The position numbers were made by a program, and so were the translations under genes. The notes below the pieces were generated by a model, which was not told the origin of the DNA, searched no databases, and worked only from the letters and a program-made list of their open reading frames with translations. This document shows, one piece after another, positions 19,701-28,385 of a stretch of DNA of 64,000 nucleotides (the stretch's first letter is position 1; every line of letters begins with the position of its first letter). The stretch is from Marinilabiliaceae bacterium UBA5488 (GTDB lineage Bacteria > Bacteroidota > Bacteroidia > Bacteroidales > Marinilabiliaceae). The stretch spans positions 30,586 through 94,585 of the forward strand of contig DIPM01000025.1 in assembly GCA_002427105.1 (NCBI GenBank), read 5' to 3'.

Positions 19701-20181
19701 CATAGTAAATTTTCATAACTTTCTGGAGGAAATAGCTTTGCATTATCGTACCAATAAGGATATAAAGAAGAAATCACTTGAAATAATAAAAAGCATTCCC
19801 GATGAAAATGAGGAATTATTAATTTTTACCGATCAAGGACGTGTACGCCAGATTTACAACAACCTTATTAACAATGCTATCAAATTCACTGACAAAGGCT
19901 ATGTAAAATTCGGTTATCATTTTTCAGCAGACAAAACACATATTATATGTTTCGTTGAAGATACAGGAATTGGTATTTCAGAGGAGAATATGCAAAAACT
20001 CTTCCAGCGTTTTCATAAAATAGAACCTGTTTCCACTAAGGTTCACAGAGGTACAGGACTGGGTCTGTCGATATCTAAAAACCTGGCAGAACTCCTGGGA
20101 GGCGAAATTTGGCTATCGTCAAAAGTCGGGAAAGGCACTACTTTCTTCTTTACTCTCCCCTTAGACAAAAGCAGCAAATAG
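16708..20181 (+). CDS. Propeller-type sensor histidine kinase lacking receiver and HTH
   Basis: About 1157 residues from the ATG at 16708; an in-frame GTG lies 18 bp upstream. Order of domains: signal peptide/anchor (ITLGFLVICLLALV), and two propellers with repeated IWLGV, IWIGTSGG and LWIGT motifs. Then come a Y_Y_Y domain (HYSYQLEPFDEEWVNSGTR), a membrane helix (LWFLALLLLVVISIIVTAW), a long coiled coil (about residues 850-925), HisKA (SHEIRTPLNAIMGF) and HATPase (NLINNAIKF, DTGIGIS, GTGLGLSIS). The protein ends just after the ATPase, so unlike the HTCS at 3587-7708 it has neither receiver nor AraC HTH. It probably phosphorylates a separate regulator that is not encoded in this window. It is divergent from susC, suggesting a role in the same locus. 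Confidence 0.92.
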   Translation: MISKTKITLGFLVICLLALVRSTVVFAIPPTHLSLHHFSSVNKTPGESVQCIYEDKYGIIWLGVESIGLVKYDGKNYTIFKNDPDDFTSISSNYPSKIVEDKNGAIWIGTSGGLNKLNRYTRSFKRYQHDSHNNTGLSANIINDIIFDGQGRMWVASSNGISIYFPDEDRFIWFLHNDDPANPSSNNEVGALHLDAQKNIWIATSLHGMFRVKPETYNSSSDKWICSINDYLSGKKNTEIDNWQLHLRNGNINAIRGITSNRNSDTLWIASHVGLYYFPVAQGKFQRFWFGQNELRHLNFCSYVSLLIDKENQLWVGSSNDGLVRISLDGSFTINYLNSKFYDTNQLKSNNIRDLMESRSGLVWICTKFGGLHYYDKRQNTFARMGVEEGNSMGLSDRYVLSVMEDSNGKIWIGTKGGGLNCFNRADGSITVYGMDREPGALRSQRIECIEEDREGLLWFGTANGVWSTDADKPGEFTRHVNLHARNLYIEDSTWLWIGTTNGLFRFSLSEKKLSPLPTRYKNFFDAESNIGITRVFKDKNKVLWIGTNSNGLFEYHSDTDSLINHVADSLDPYSISGNLVREIHEDQKGRLWIGTKSDGLNLYDRETKRFIHKSSPAKLPSNTVYNILEDKNGNFWMGTHSGISMYKPDTEQFLNFGRHHGLQGMIFEINAHAATKDGYFFMGGAMGLNYFNPDEISYYSHKAPLVISKFEVLNEVKAIDVTQFTRFELERSKNYISFEFALLDYTNPEENHYSYQLEPFDEEWVNSGTRNFASYTNLPPGTYRFKVKGTNSDEVWSDKVLEVEIFIPAPIWEKLWFLALLLLVVISIIVTAWYLKIAASKRRENILRKEVAERTKDLYEAYSKLEESNIQIEKHNKALRLQRDRISRQNLELKIHRQNLELMVADRTKDLEEAKLRAEESDHLKSAFLANMSHEIRTPLNAIMGFIDILEADEHSPEEREKISYIIQTNSDSLLQLINDIIDISIIEANQLVIRKSIVNFHNFLEEIALHYRTNKDIKKKSLEIIKSIPDENEELLIFTDQGRVRQIYNNLINNAIKFTDKGYVKFGYHFSADKTHIICFVEDTGIGISEENMQKLFQRFHKIEPVSTKVHRGTGLGLSISKNLAELLGGEIWLSSKVGKGTTFFFTLPLDKSSK

Positions 20182-20201
20182 TTCAATTTTAGGATTATAC
20201 A

Positions 20202-20349
20202 TAAAGAGGCTGTCTAATAAGTCCACAGATTAACACAAATTACACAGAAAAGACAAACCTTAAGCTTGTAAACACCTGATAATAAAGACATTTAATTTGT
20301 GAAAATCTGTGTAATCTGTGGATAAATTTCTTATTGGACACCCTCTTTA
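20202..20349. repeat. 148-bp inverted-repeat (MITE-like) element
   Basis: The ends are imperfect inverted repeats: TAAAGAGGCTGTCTAATAAG at 20202-20221 and, on the opposite strand from 20349, TAAAGAGGGTGTCCAATAAG (two differences). Inside are two more partly complementary words of the CCACAGATTA/CACAGATT type. No ORF fits inside. It lies directly between the kinase stop and the truncated susD. Terminal repeats of GAGGCTGTC type occur on insertion sequences, so it may be a non-autonomous IS derivative. It may also serve as a bidirectional terminator. Confidence 0.65.
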
Positions 20350-20374
20350 ATAAAATCTGAACAGCTTCAATCAA

Positions 20375-21388
20375 TTAATACCCCGGATTCTGGTCTGAAA
20401 TCTCAATTGCGGAATTAAGATTTATCTCATCTAGGGGAATAGGAAATAGCTCGTGTTTGTTGGCTTTAAAGCCCGGAATTTCCTGGGCAGCTAATCCCCA
20501 GCGCACTAAATCCCAGTATCTTTGGCCTTCAAATGCTAATTCCAACTGGCGTTCCTTAACGATAAAACTGAAAAGAGCGTCTCCTGTCTGGCCTTCCCAT
20601 GCGCTATGATTGCTATCTCCGGCACGCTCACGAACCAGCTTAATCAGCGGCACGGCAAGGGCATCCTTAGAATCCTTGTTATAGGCTTCCGCAGCCATTA
20701 AGAGCACATCAGCATAACGAATAATTTTAAACGGTGTGCCATAATTCACTTCCGGCACAGGATCTCCCGTCTCGGTGGCAACTGTAGAGTATTTAATTCG
20801 AATATAGTTTTCATACTGAGCCCAATGAAAGTCTGCCACAGCACGGTTAACCACACCTTCTTTAGCAACAAAGTCGGCTTCAGATATCACAGAACCATTT
20901 CTGCGGGCAACGCCGGCATCGGCATAAAGCAAATCACCAATCTTAGCAGTTGGCACATTTACTCCCCATCCTGCATTCAGCCCTATAACACCAAGATTAT
21001 CGAAGGCACCGCCACGTGGACCCATCAGAATTATCATAAAATTGGATTCGGCTGTTCCATCCCAGGGGCCTCCCCAATCGTGTCCGTTCTTACTAGAATA
21101 CAATACTTCGAAGATTGATTCACGACCGGCACGGTTCTCCCTCAGCCAAATAGTCGAATAATCAGGCTCCAGGCCATACTCCTCGCTATCAATTACTGTT
21201 TGAAGCACCTGATGCGCCTGAGGATACTTTTCCTGATAAAGATAAACCTTTCCTAAAAGTGACTGAGCGCTCCCTTTTGAGGCACGATACTTCTGCAATG
21301 CCGGAAGCTCACTTTTTAAAGGAAGTACGGCAATGGCATCTGTCAGATCTTTTTCAATAGCAGCATATTTAGTTAGTACTAATTGAAA
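20375..21388 (-). pseudogene. SusD/RagB remnant, 5'-truncated
   Basis: The open frame encodes only the C-terminal ~60 % of a SusD homologue: KDLTDAIAVLPLKSELP, GSAQSLLGKVYLYQEKYPQA, IRYADVLLMAAEAYNKDS, and RQLELAFEGQRYWDLVRWG, ending in SDQNPGY. The frame is closed by TAA at 21389-21391. No lipoprotein signal, SFLD motif or other N-terminal third is present, and no ATG lies in the right place. Family members usually have about 500-600 residues. It is therefore most likely the stump left after deletion of a second susC/susD pair. It differs clearly from the intact SusD in this window, so it is not a recent duplicate of it. A terminator hairpin (21401-21439) belonging to GH9 separates it from the upstream gene, so it is probably not transcribed. 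Confidence 0.85.
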
Positions 21389-21400
21389 TTAAGAAAACTG

Positions 21401-21439
21401 CACTCAATCGGCTCAGCGTCCAAACTTGCCGATTGGGTG
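21401..21439 (-). terminator. Terminator after GH9 (possibly bidirectional)
   Basis: Arms CACTCAATCGGC (21401-21412) and GCCGATTGGGTG (21428-21439) pair over 12 bp with one G-U position. On the minus strand the stem is followed by CAGTTTTCTTAATTTC, and on the plus strand by TTTTTGTTT. It lies 15 bp beyond the GH9 stop and just upstream of the susD remnant. Confidence 0.8.
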
Positions 21440-21454
21440 TTTTTGTTTATAGAG

Positions 21455-23179
21455 TCATCTCATGCGGGCGTTTATGGCACCCACAAGATAGACCATTGGC
21501 GCATTCCAGTTAATCGCTATTTCGTTTGTTGAATAGCTGCACTCCAAATCAACATAAGATTTGGCGGGAAAAGGGCTTCGCTCAATATCAGCACCACAAT
21601 CATCCAACACAGCCAGATTGGGACCCCCAACAAGAAATCCGGGCACTGGTTCAAGGATCCCATCAGCAGCAGAAGGCCTGTGATGGATGTTCATAACCTG
21701 ATTTACACCGAAGCCGGTAACAAAGCAATATCCGGTGGCATTTCTGCCTAAAATAAAATCCAAATCCGAGACCGCGGAATTAAGGTATTTAGCGTCGCCT
21801 GTCATCTTGTAGGCAAACAACTTAATAACTCCCTCATTCGCTACAGAAGAGTTGCTTCCCCATTCAAATTTCTGAATACTAAGCCCATAAGCCGAGGTCT
21901 GCGAAGCAAGAGTAAGCTTATCTGCAAGAGCCATAAACTCATCTTCCAGAGGCAAGGACTGAGCAATCACGGCAATACTGTCGTAATTATCCAGAAGTGA
22001 GAAAAATCCTAAAGTGCGCACATCAGACCAGCTAGGCACTGTGGGTGCATCATATTTCATCTTAATTACTTCCCTATATTTATCATCCCCTGTGGCAAGA
22101 TAAAGTTCGGAAGCTGCCCAAAACCACTCGTCATCAAGCATATTGTCACCATAGGCTCCGGTGGCAATATCAGCAGGCTGCTGATAGTAAATTTCAGGAT
22201 TTGCCAGAGCCCAATTCCACGCCTTTTCAGAGCGGATTAAGCAAGTATCAGCCAATCCCGGTAATAAATCTTCATATTTGCGCAAAACACGGGAAGCAGC
22301 TGCCGTTAAGGCTGCATAATCCAGAGTGGCCGCTGTGCTTTTGGCCACAACAAACCTCTGATTGACAGCCTCATTAGGCATAACAAACTCCTCAAACTTC
22401 TTGGTCGTAAGCTTATGATAAACTCCTCCATCATAGTCGTCCTGCATGCTAATAAACCATCTCAGATTAAACAGAATCTCTGACAAAAGCTCAGGCACCC
22501 CATTACCCGATTCGGGTATATTAAGCTCTAAGGCAGCGTAATACTCCGGGTAATCACTCAAAGCCCTTAACAATGTATAGTTTGTTATCGCACTGTTTAC
22601 CACATATTTATTATAATCACCCGCATCATACCATCCCAAAGGAGAAGATATTATAGTGCCTTCCGGGCGATTTGCATCGGCTGCAGAGCTATGAACTAAA
22701 ACAAGGGTATCAGGGTGACCTGCCTCACGGGTCCATTTACCTGCATACTTTTCCTCTAAAGGAATCGAACTGCGATTATAGTAAAAGGCTTTGATCACTG
22801 ATTTTCCGAGTTCTTCAAAAGGATTATCTGCTATAAGAATCTTATACTTTTCATCCGATCCGGATGGTTCAACGGTATAAGTTCCTGCACTATCAAGCTC
22901 GCTAAAGTCAACTTTTCTTACAGCGTCGCCTGAAGCATCCCAAAACAATGGCAAAGCAGCTGCGGCTCTAAGCACTTCCTTTCCCGCCTCATCCCTAATC
23001 ACAAGCTCATCAACATCTTCAGAAACCAAGGCCAGCTTAGGTCCTTTAGTAAAATAACCCTCTTGATTATACCTGAATTTTTCATAAGCAGGAGCGTCAT
23101 CCTTAGACTGCACAGCACATGCACTCATAAAGCTAATAAGCAGCACGGTCGGTAATAATCTTATAAGATATTTTTTCAT
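21455..23179 (-). CDS. GH9 endoglucanase with N-terminal Ig-like (CelD_N) domain, lipoprotein
   Basis: A 574-residue glycoside hydrolase family 9 protein. The N-terminus is a lipoprotein signal (lipobox MSAC). An Ig-like CelD_N domain covers about residues 30-120 (FRYNQEGYFTKGPKLALV, DSAGTYTV). The (alpha/alpha)6 domain follows, with the catalytic base motif GWYDAGDYNKYV, the HHRPS motif (IHHRPSAADG), and the general-acid Glu in YSTNEIAINWNAP near the C-terminus. It hydrolyses internal beta-1,4 bonds of glucans. GH9 enzymes also occur in xyloglucan loci, usually as minor surface or periplasmic activities. It is the last gene of the NrtR-MFS-GH94 operon, 28 bp after GH94, and is followed by a terminator. 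Confidence 0.93.
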   Translation of the reverse strand: MKKYLIRLLPTVLLISFMSACAVQSKDDAPAYEKFRYNQEGYFTKGPKLALVSEDVDELVIRDEAGKEVLRAAAALPLFWDASGDAVRKVDFSELDSAGTYTVEPSGSDEKYKILIADNPFEELGKSVIKAFYYNRSSIPLEEKYAGKWTREAGHPDTLVLVHSSAADANRPEGTIISSPLGWYDAGDYNKYVVNSAITNYTLLRALSDYPEYYAALELNIPESGNGVPELLSEILFNLRWFISMQDDYDGGVYHKLTTKKFEEFVMPNEAVNQRFVVAKSTAATLDYAALTAAASRVLRKYEDLLPGLADTCLIRSEKAWNWALANPEIYYQQPADIATGAYGDNMLDDEWFWAASELYLATGDDKYREVIKMKYDAPTVPSWSDVRTLGFFSLLDNYDSIAVIAQSLPLEDEFMALADKLTLASQTSAYGLSIQKFEWGSNSSVANEGVIKLFAYKMTGDAKYLNSAVSDLDFILGRNATGYCFVTGFGVNQVMNIHHRPSAADGILEPVPGFLVGGPNLAVLDDCGADIERSPFPAKSYVDLECSYSTNEIAINWNAPMVYLVGAINARMR

Positions 23180-23207
23180 TTCACTAATGTTAAATATTCA
23201 TCAATTC

Positions 23208-25640
23208 TTAACCCATGATTACTTCAACTTCATACTCGCCTGAATCATAGATAGGCACCAAGTTTCCTTCTATCTTAACACCATTCACCAAAACATGACT
23301 TACGCCTTTGCTCACTCCCTTGGGATTACTGACTTTTATATTGTAAGTAGCACCTCTGAACTTCCTTGTAACCTCATAGCCTTTCCATTCCTTAGGGATA
23401 CAAGGCTCAATGAGAAGTCCGTCGTATTGAGGCTGTACACCAAGAATGTAGCGGCTAATCGCGTAGAAATTCCATGCTGCTGTACCTGTAAGCCATGAGT
23501 TTTTGGCCTCTCCGGGTCGGAAAGCATCCTTTCCGGCTATCATCTGTGAATAGACATAAGGCTCTGTCTTATGCAAATCACTAATATCTTCAAGATAGGA
23601 AGGACATATTTTCCTAAAATAATCCCATGCCGCATCACCGCGACCGATAACTGTTTCCCCAATCATTATCCAGGGATTGTTATGACAGAAAATACCCGCA
23701 TTCTCCTTATATCCCGGGGGATAGGTAGATATCTCCCCGTATTCTATAACATATCGGGTAAAAGCCGGATTGTTCAATACTATCCCATACTCGCAATCCA
23801 AACGTTCCTTTACCGAATCGAGAGCCTTCTTTACCATACCTTCTTCTTTGCCAATACCGGCCATGGCGCACCATCCCTGCGATTCTATAAAGATTTTACC
23901 CTCTTCATTTCCCTTACTGCCCACTTTATTCCCAAAAAAGTCGTAGGCGCGAAGATACCACTCACCATCCCATCCATCTTTCTTTATGGCATCAACCATT
24001 TTTTCTACATGAACCATGGCTTTGTCGGCATCCTCGCCTCTGCCTAGCCTCCGGCAAAGCTGAGCATACTCTTTGCCGTAAACAACAAACAACCCTGCAA
24101 TCATAACAGACTCGGCCGTACTGCCGCTTTTGTTTTCAGTTGTCTGAAATGATTCATTAGGGTCGGTGGAAAAACAATTCAGGTTAAGGCAGTCATTCCA
24201 GTCGGCACGACCAATAAGGGGAAGTCCGTGAGGGCCCAAATTATTAACAACATGGTAAAAAGAGGCCTTTAGGTGATCAAAGTGAGGCTTAGCCTTACTC
24301 TCATCATTATCAAAAGGAACCATCTCATCAAGGAGGGAATAATCACCTGTCTCTTTTATATATTCAACAGTTGATAGAATAAGCCAAAGCGGGTCGTCAT
24401 TAAAATTACCGCCAATAGCATCATTCCCGCGCTTAGTCAAAGGTTGATACTGGTGATAGGCTCCTCCATCCTCAAACTGCGTAGAAGCAATATCTATTAT
24501 TCTTTCGCGGGCACGCTCAGGTATCTGGTGTACAAAGCCAATCAAATCCTGGTTTGAATCTCGAAAACCCATCCCGCGACCAATTCCCACCTCGAAAAGA
24601 GAGGCTGAGCGCGACATATTAAAGGTTACCATGCACTGATACTGATTCCAGATATTCACCATCCTGTCCAGCCGTTCATCTCCGCTCTTTATAGTATAGA
24701 CGCTCAGCAAGTTATCCCAGTATGCTTTCAGCTCGTCCAATGCTTTATTGACCTTGGCAGGAGTGTTGAACCTTTCGATAGTTGCAAGAGCTTTCGTCTT
24801 ATTAATAACACTCTTCGACTCCCACTTTTCTTCGTCCTTGTTCTCTACATAGCCCAAAATAAAAATAAGCTCCCTGGTCTCGCCGGCGCCAAGCTCTATC
24901 TCAAAATAATGAGATGCAACGGGAGACCAGCCATGGGCATGTGAGTTGCGGGCTTTTCCATCAATAACAGCTTGAGGCCCTGAATACTCATTATACAAAC
25001 CCACGAAGGTCTCGCGATCTGTATCATAGCCTTGAATAGGAGTGTTTGAGTGATAAAAGGCATAATGATTACGGCGATCTTTGTATTCAGTCTTATGGTA
25101 GATAGTATTATCCTTGATCTCTACTTCGCCGGTACTTAAATTACGCTGCAAATTGTTCTGGTCATCTTCCGCATTCCAAAGACACCACTCCATAAATGAG
25201 AAGAGTTTAAAACTCTTCTTACTCCCGGAAGTATTGGTGAGCTTTACCTTCTGAACCTCACACCATGATTTTAATGGCACAAAAAACAGAACCTCTGCTT
25301 CTAATCCGTTCTTTGACCCTTTAATAGAGGTGTAGCTAAGACCATGGCGACACTCATAGCTGTCCAACTCAGTTTTGACAGGCTTCCAACCCGGTGACCA
25401 TATATCAACGCCATCGTTGATATAGAAATAACGACCACCATTATCCATAGGAACATTGTTGTACCTGTACCGGGTTAAACGGCGAAACTTGGCGTCTTTG
25501 TAAAACGCGTAACCTCCTGCACTATTCGAAATCAATGAAAAGAAATCCTCATTGCCCAAGTAGTTTATCCAGGGCCATGGCGTCTGTGGATTAGTAATCA
25601 CATATTCCCTTTCATCATCATCAAAATGTCCGAATCTCAT
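23208..25640 (-). CDS. cbpA: GH94 cellobiose phosphorylase
   Basis: An 810-residue cytoplasmic protein without signal peptide. It begins [20 protein letters not shown], the characteristic start of bacterial cellobiose phosphorylases. The catalytic Asp is in [11 protein letters not shown] (about residue 480). Other family marks are [24 protein letters not shown] segments ([19 protein letters not shown]), [23 protein letters not shown] and [17 protein letters not shown]. Length equals that of characterised enzymes. The reaction is cellobiose plus phosphate to glucose and alpha-glucose-1-phosphate, saving one ATP compared with hydrolysis. It lies between the sugar symporter and the GH9 gene, so uptake, phosphorolysis and backbone cutting are encoded together. 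Cellodextrin phosphorylase is less likely, because those proteins are longer and lack this N-terminus. Confidence 0.94.
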   Translation of the reverse strand: MRFGHFDDDEREYVITNPQTPWPWINYLGNEDFFSLISNSAGGYAFYKDAKFRRLTRYRYNNVPMDNGGRYFYINDGVDIWSPGWKPVKTELDSYECRHGLSYTSIKGSKNGLEAEVLFFVPLKSWCEVQKVKLTNTSGSKKSFKLFSFMEWCLWNAEDDQNNLQRNLSTGEVEIKDNTIYHKTEYKDRRNHYAFYHSNTPIQGYDTDRETFVGLYNEYSGPQAVIDGKARNSHAHGWSPVASHYFEIELGAGETRELIFILGYVENKDEEKWESKSVINKTKALATIERFNTPAKVNKALDELKAYWDNLLSVYTIKSGDERLDRMVNIWNQYQCMVTFNMSRSASLFEVGIGRGMGFRDSNQDLIGFVHQIPERARERIIDIASTQFEDGGAYHQYQPLTKRGNDAIGGNFNDDPLWLILSTVEYIKETGDYSLLDEMVPFDNDESKAKPHFDHLKASFYHVVNNLGPHGLPLIGRADWNDCLNLNCFSTDPNESFQTTENKSGSTAESVMIAGLFVVYGKEYAQLCRRLGRGEDADKAMVHVEKMVDAIKKDGWDGEWYLRAYDFFGNKVGSKGNEEGKIFIESQGWCAMAGIGKEEGMVKKALDSVKERLDCEYGIVLNNPAFTRYVIEYGEISTYPPGYKENAGIFCHNNPWIMIGETVIGRGDAAWDYFRKICPSYLEDISDLHKTEPYVYSQMIAGKDAFRPGEAKNSWLTGTAAWNFYAISRYILGVQPQYDGLLIEPCIPKEWKGYEVTRKFRGATYNIKVSNPKGVSKGVSHVLVNGVKIEGNLVPIYDSGEYEVEVIMG

Positions 25641-25681
25641 CTCTCTTTTCTATTTAAATATTAGGTGTGTGTGAAATCATT

Positions 25682-27295
25682 TTAAACATTGCTGACTGCA
25701 GACCTGCGACGTCCAAGCTCTGTGGTTATTTCATCCATTTTATTCTGATTTAGTGGATAGACACTCATCAGAAGGGCACCAATAACAGCCACAATCGAAG
25801 GAATCCAACTCATCAGCATAATAATGCCCGGGACAGCCCCCTCAATGGCAGCAGAATTCTGCCCATCATAGCTAAAGGCAGCCAGCACAAAGCCAATAAT
25901 AGCACCGGCAACGCCCCCGCCAACCTTGGTTGAAAAAGAGCCGGCAGAATAAATCAGACCCGTAGCCCTGCGACCATTCATAAATTCTGAATAATCGGCA
26001 GCATCGCCCAGCATAGCAAAAAACAAGGTGGGGAAAATAGCAGCGCCAAACTCAGAGACAACGCCAATTATGAAAATTGCTGATATATCTGAAGAGCCGC
26101 AAAACGCTAAAAAGGCATTTATAAAACCTGAGAATAAAAAGGCATATACGAAAAGCATCTTTTTACCCAGACGGTTTGCCAGCCAGGTTGTGGCCATAGC
26201 TCCTGCTATGGAAGCAACCATTAGAGCAACCATGTAGCTGCCCGCTAACAATTGGTTGTGCAGATAATGGCTAAAATATATTACTACAATCCCTTGTTTT
26301 ATCGAGTTATAAACCTGAAAAATAAGTCCTGTCATCAGTAAAATCCACCATGGTTTATTCTTTACTAAATCACGCAAATCATCTAATAACTTAGTCTTTT
26401 GCGAAGGTGGCGGCTGTATTCTTTCACGGGTGGTATAGAAAGTAACTAACAAGGAAAGAGCAAGAACAACAGACAGTATATAGATTGAAGAACTGTAGCC
26501 CCTCTTTTGATCTATTATCTGAATATCACTCACTTGCAAACCTTCTTCCCCTGAAACAATGAAGCTATAGCTAAGGCCCTCTTCCATAGAAAAGCTCTTT
26601 CCAACAGTGGCTGAATTATCGCCCTCAGCCAACAATGAATCTGACCATACAAAAAGAGCAACTCCATCTTTTGTTTTAACATTGACATTGGCTATATCTT
26701 CGCTGGCATTTATCACCAACTCGTAACTGTCACTATCTATTTGTTGCAAATTAACTTCAGAATCAACCGCTCCAAAATGAAGAACCAGAAACAACAAGGC
26801 TCCCTGCACCAGCATTCCGCCTGCAAAGGCTCCTACCATCCGATATGAGCCTAAACTTGTTCGCTCCTTATCGTCGCCCGTCATCACTGCCATCAAGGCT
26901 CCATAAGGAATATTGTTGGCCGTATAAACCAGGGTGAAGATAATATAGGTAGAATAGGCATAAACCAATTTACCGGTATCACTTAAATCAGGAGCGGTAA
27001 AAAGCAGCGACAATATAACACCAAGGGGAATGGCTGTCCACAAAATCCATGGTCTGAACTTGCCGTATTTTGACTTGGTACGATCACCCACCACTCCCAT
27101 AAGTACATCACTAACACCATCACCAAAACGTGCTACGAGCATAAGTAAACCAACTGATGCCGGTTGAAGACCAAAGACATCTGTATAAAACACAAACAGA
27201 AAGGTCGAAACACCTCTCCAGGCAATATTTGCGGCTCCATCGCCTAAAGCGTATCCCAGCTTTTCTTTTATACTTAACTTCCCGCTGTGCACCAT
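25682..27295 (-). CDS. GPH-family (MelB-like) sugar:cation symporter with extracytoplasmic insert
   Basis: A 537-residue inner-membrane transporter of the glycoside-pentoside-hexuronide family. It shows the family starts KEKLGYALGDGAANIAWRG and LLMLVARFGDGVSDVLMG, the loop DRTKSKYGKFRPWILW, and NNIPYGALMAVMT. About 80-90 residues (approximately 175-265, beginning DSEVNLQQIDSDSYELVINA) with no membrane helix are inserted between the predicted fifth and sixth helices. Usual GPH proteins have only a short loop there, and have about 450 residues in all. The insert is rich in polar and beta-prone residues and should face the periplasm. In context the substrate is probably cellobiose or another short oligosaccharide for GH94. 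The gene lies 41 bp after the NrtR-type regulator and 41 bp before GH94. Confidence 0.88.
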   Translation of the reverse strand: MVHSGKLSIKEKLGYALGDGAANIAWRGVSTFLFVFYTDVFGLQPASVGLLMLVARFGDGVSDVLMGVVGDRTKSKYGKFRPWILWTAIPLGVILSLLFTAPDLSDTGKLVYAYSTYIIFTLVYTANNIPYGALMAVMTGDDKERTSLGSYRMVGAFAGGMLVQGALLFLVLHFGAVDSEVNLQQIDSDSYELVINASEDIANVNVKTKDGVALFVWSDSLLAEGDNSATVGKSFSMEEGLSYSFIVSGEEGLQVSDIQIIDQKRGYSSSIYILSVVLALSLLVTFYTTRERIQPPPSQKTKLLDDLRDLVKNKPWWILLMTGLIFQVYNSIKQGIVVIYFSHYLHNQLLAGSYMVALMVASIAGAMATTWLANRLGKKMLFVYAFLFSGFINAFLAFCGSSDISAIFIIGVVSEFGAAIFPTLFFAMLGDAADYSEFMNGRRATGLIYSAGSFSTKVGGGVAGAIIGFVLAAFSYDGQNSAAIEGAVPGIIMLMSWIPSIVAVIGALLMSVYPLNQNKMDEITTELGRRRSAVSNV

Positions 27296-27336
27296 GGCTT
27301 TATATTCCTATATTACTGTTATATCTTGTGTCTAAT

Positions 27337-28098
27337 CTAAATTGCAAAATCCAAAAGCTCTTTACGTGTGCTTTCGTACATGTCCCTGTCGAATGAGTAT
27401 AAACGCGCAGGTTTATGAGCCACTCCGATTTGCTTTTCTTCCAAGGACACCAAATACTTCATTCGCGACACCTTCTTTCTGAAATTACGTTTATCCAGAC
27501 TCACTCCCAGTATTACCTCGTAAACCCGCTGAAGCTGAGATAGGGTGAACTTTGAAGGAAGAAGCGCAAAACCAATAGGTTCACGAATCAAGCTTTGACG
27601 CAAGGCTATCAGAGCCTCATTAAGAATTTCCATGTGATCAAAAGCCAACTCTGTAACTTCCGAAACCGGCGTCCATCTAACATTCCGCCCCTTCCATTCA
27701 AGGGTAACCTTATCGGTTGCCAGAAGGGAATAATATCCAACCGTAACAATCCTGTCGTTCGGGTCTCTTCCACTTGCCTCAAGCCATAACTTATCATTCG
27801 CACGACTAATCCGACCCGGAGCGCCAAAGGTTTTAAACTGTTCCAGATAAATATCCTTTAATCCTGTTAAGTCAAATAAAATACGAGCTGCGGCTTCTTC
27901 AAGGTCCTCGTCCTCATATATATGGTTACCGGCAAGGGTCAAATCGCTAAATATCTCTTTGCCCGTTAGCTCATCAACCATTACCCTGTCAACCAACAAG
28001 ACGTTTAATTGAGTGAAATCAAATCCAAATATTACACAATCCACCGAAACAAAATTATTAATCGTATGTCGAGTTTCCTGCTTTGTCACTGGCTCCAT
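27337..28098 (-). CDS. NrtR-type transcriptional regulator (Nudix-like domain plus winged helix)
   Basis: A 253-residue protein. The first ~150 residues form a Nudix-like fold (VDCVIFGFDFTQLNVLLVDR, LAGNHIYEDEDLEEAAARIL). Its Nudix box is degenerate: the REUXEE core is DLEEAAARIL, so catalysis is unlikely. The C-terminal part is a winged helix (PSKFTLSQLQRVYEVILG, DKRNFRKKVSRM). Proteins of this build in Bacteroidota are sugar-responsive repressors; the arabinose regulator AraR of Bacteroides belongs here. It heads the operon with the symporter, GH94 and GH9, so a role in controlling cello-oligosaccharide use is likely. The effector is unknown. A partial palindrome just upstream (28116-28134) could be its operator. 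Confidence 0.88.
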   Translation of the reverse strand: MEPVTKQETRHTINNFVSVDCVIFGFDFTQLNVLLVDRVMVDELTGKEIFSDLTLAGNHIYEDEDLEEAAARILFDLTGLKDIYLEQFKTFGAPGRISRANDKLWLEASGRDPNDRIVTVGYYSLLATDKVTLEWKGRNVRWTPVSEVTELAFDHMEILNEALIALRQSLIREPIGFALLPSKFTLSQLQRVYEVILGVSLDKRNFRKKVSRMKYLVSLEEKQIGVAHKPARLYSFDRDMYESTRKELLDFAI

Positions 28099-28115
28099 TT
28101 CAAAACTATTAGCTT

Positions 28116-28134
28116 AACACTTATCGTTAGTGTT
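28116..28134. promoter_or_regulatory. Candidate NrtR-type operator (AACACT-N7-AGTGTT)
   Basis: Six-base perfect inverted arms AACACT (28116-28121) and AGTGTT (28129-28134) with a 7-bp spacer, 17 bp upstream of the regulator's start codon. It would overlap the promoter. The size suits a winged-helix dimer site. Assignment to this regulator is inference from position. Confidence 0.4.
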
Positions 28135-28353
28135 GGTTTTACACTTTATAAAAGTAGTGCTAAATTATAACATTTAGCTAAAAGTGCAAATACTATTCTT
28201 CACAACTTTTAGATATTTTTTAACGCTCCTTGGCAAAAACTTAGATTTTACGCTGCTTTGTGTAGATTTTACACTTATAGAAATTTTCGTAATTTAGAAT
28301 GATTCTAAATGACGAATAGCTTTTAGATTTTCAAGAAATAAGTAGTATGGTTC

Positions 28354-28385
28354 TCCCTGAGCCTGTAAGGCAAAACGCTCAGGGA
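28354..28385 (-). terminator. Hairpin after the second NrtR-type gene
   Basis: Nine-base perfect arms TCCCTGAGC (28354-28362) and GCTCAGGGA (28377-28385) lie 31 bp beyond the stop of the 28417-29103 gene. No T-tract follows on the minus strand, so it is either a weak terminator or an mRNA 3'-end structure. Confidence 0.45.

Noticed and set aside
20375..21298. Intact 307-residue SusD starting at TTG 21298
   Set aside because: Homology to SusD continues upstream of that codon to about 21376, and the N-terminal part with the lipoprotein signal is missing, so it is a truncated gene.
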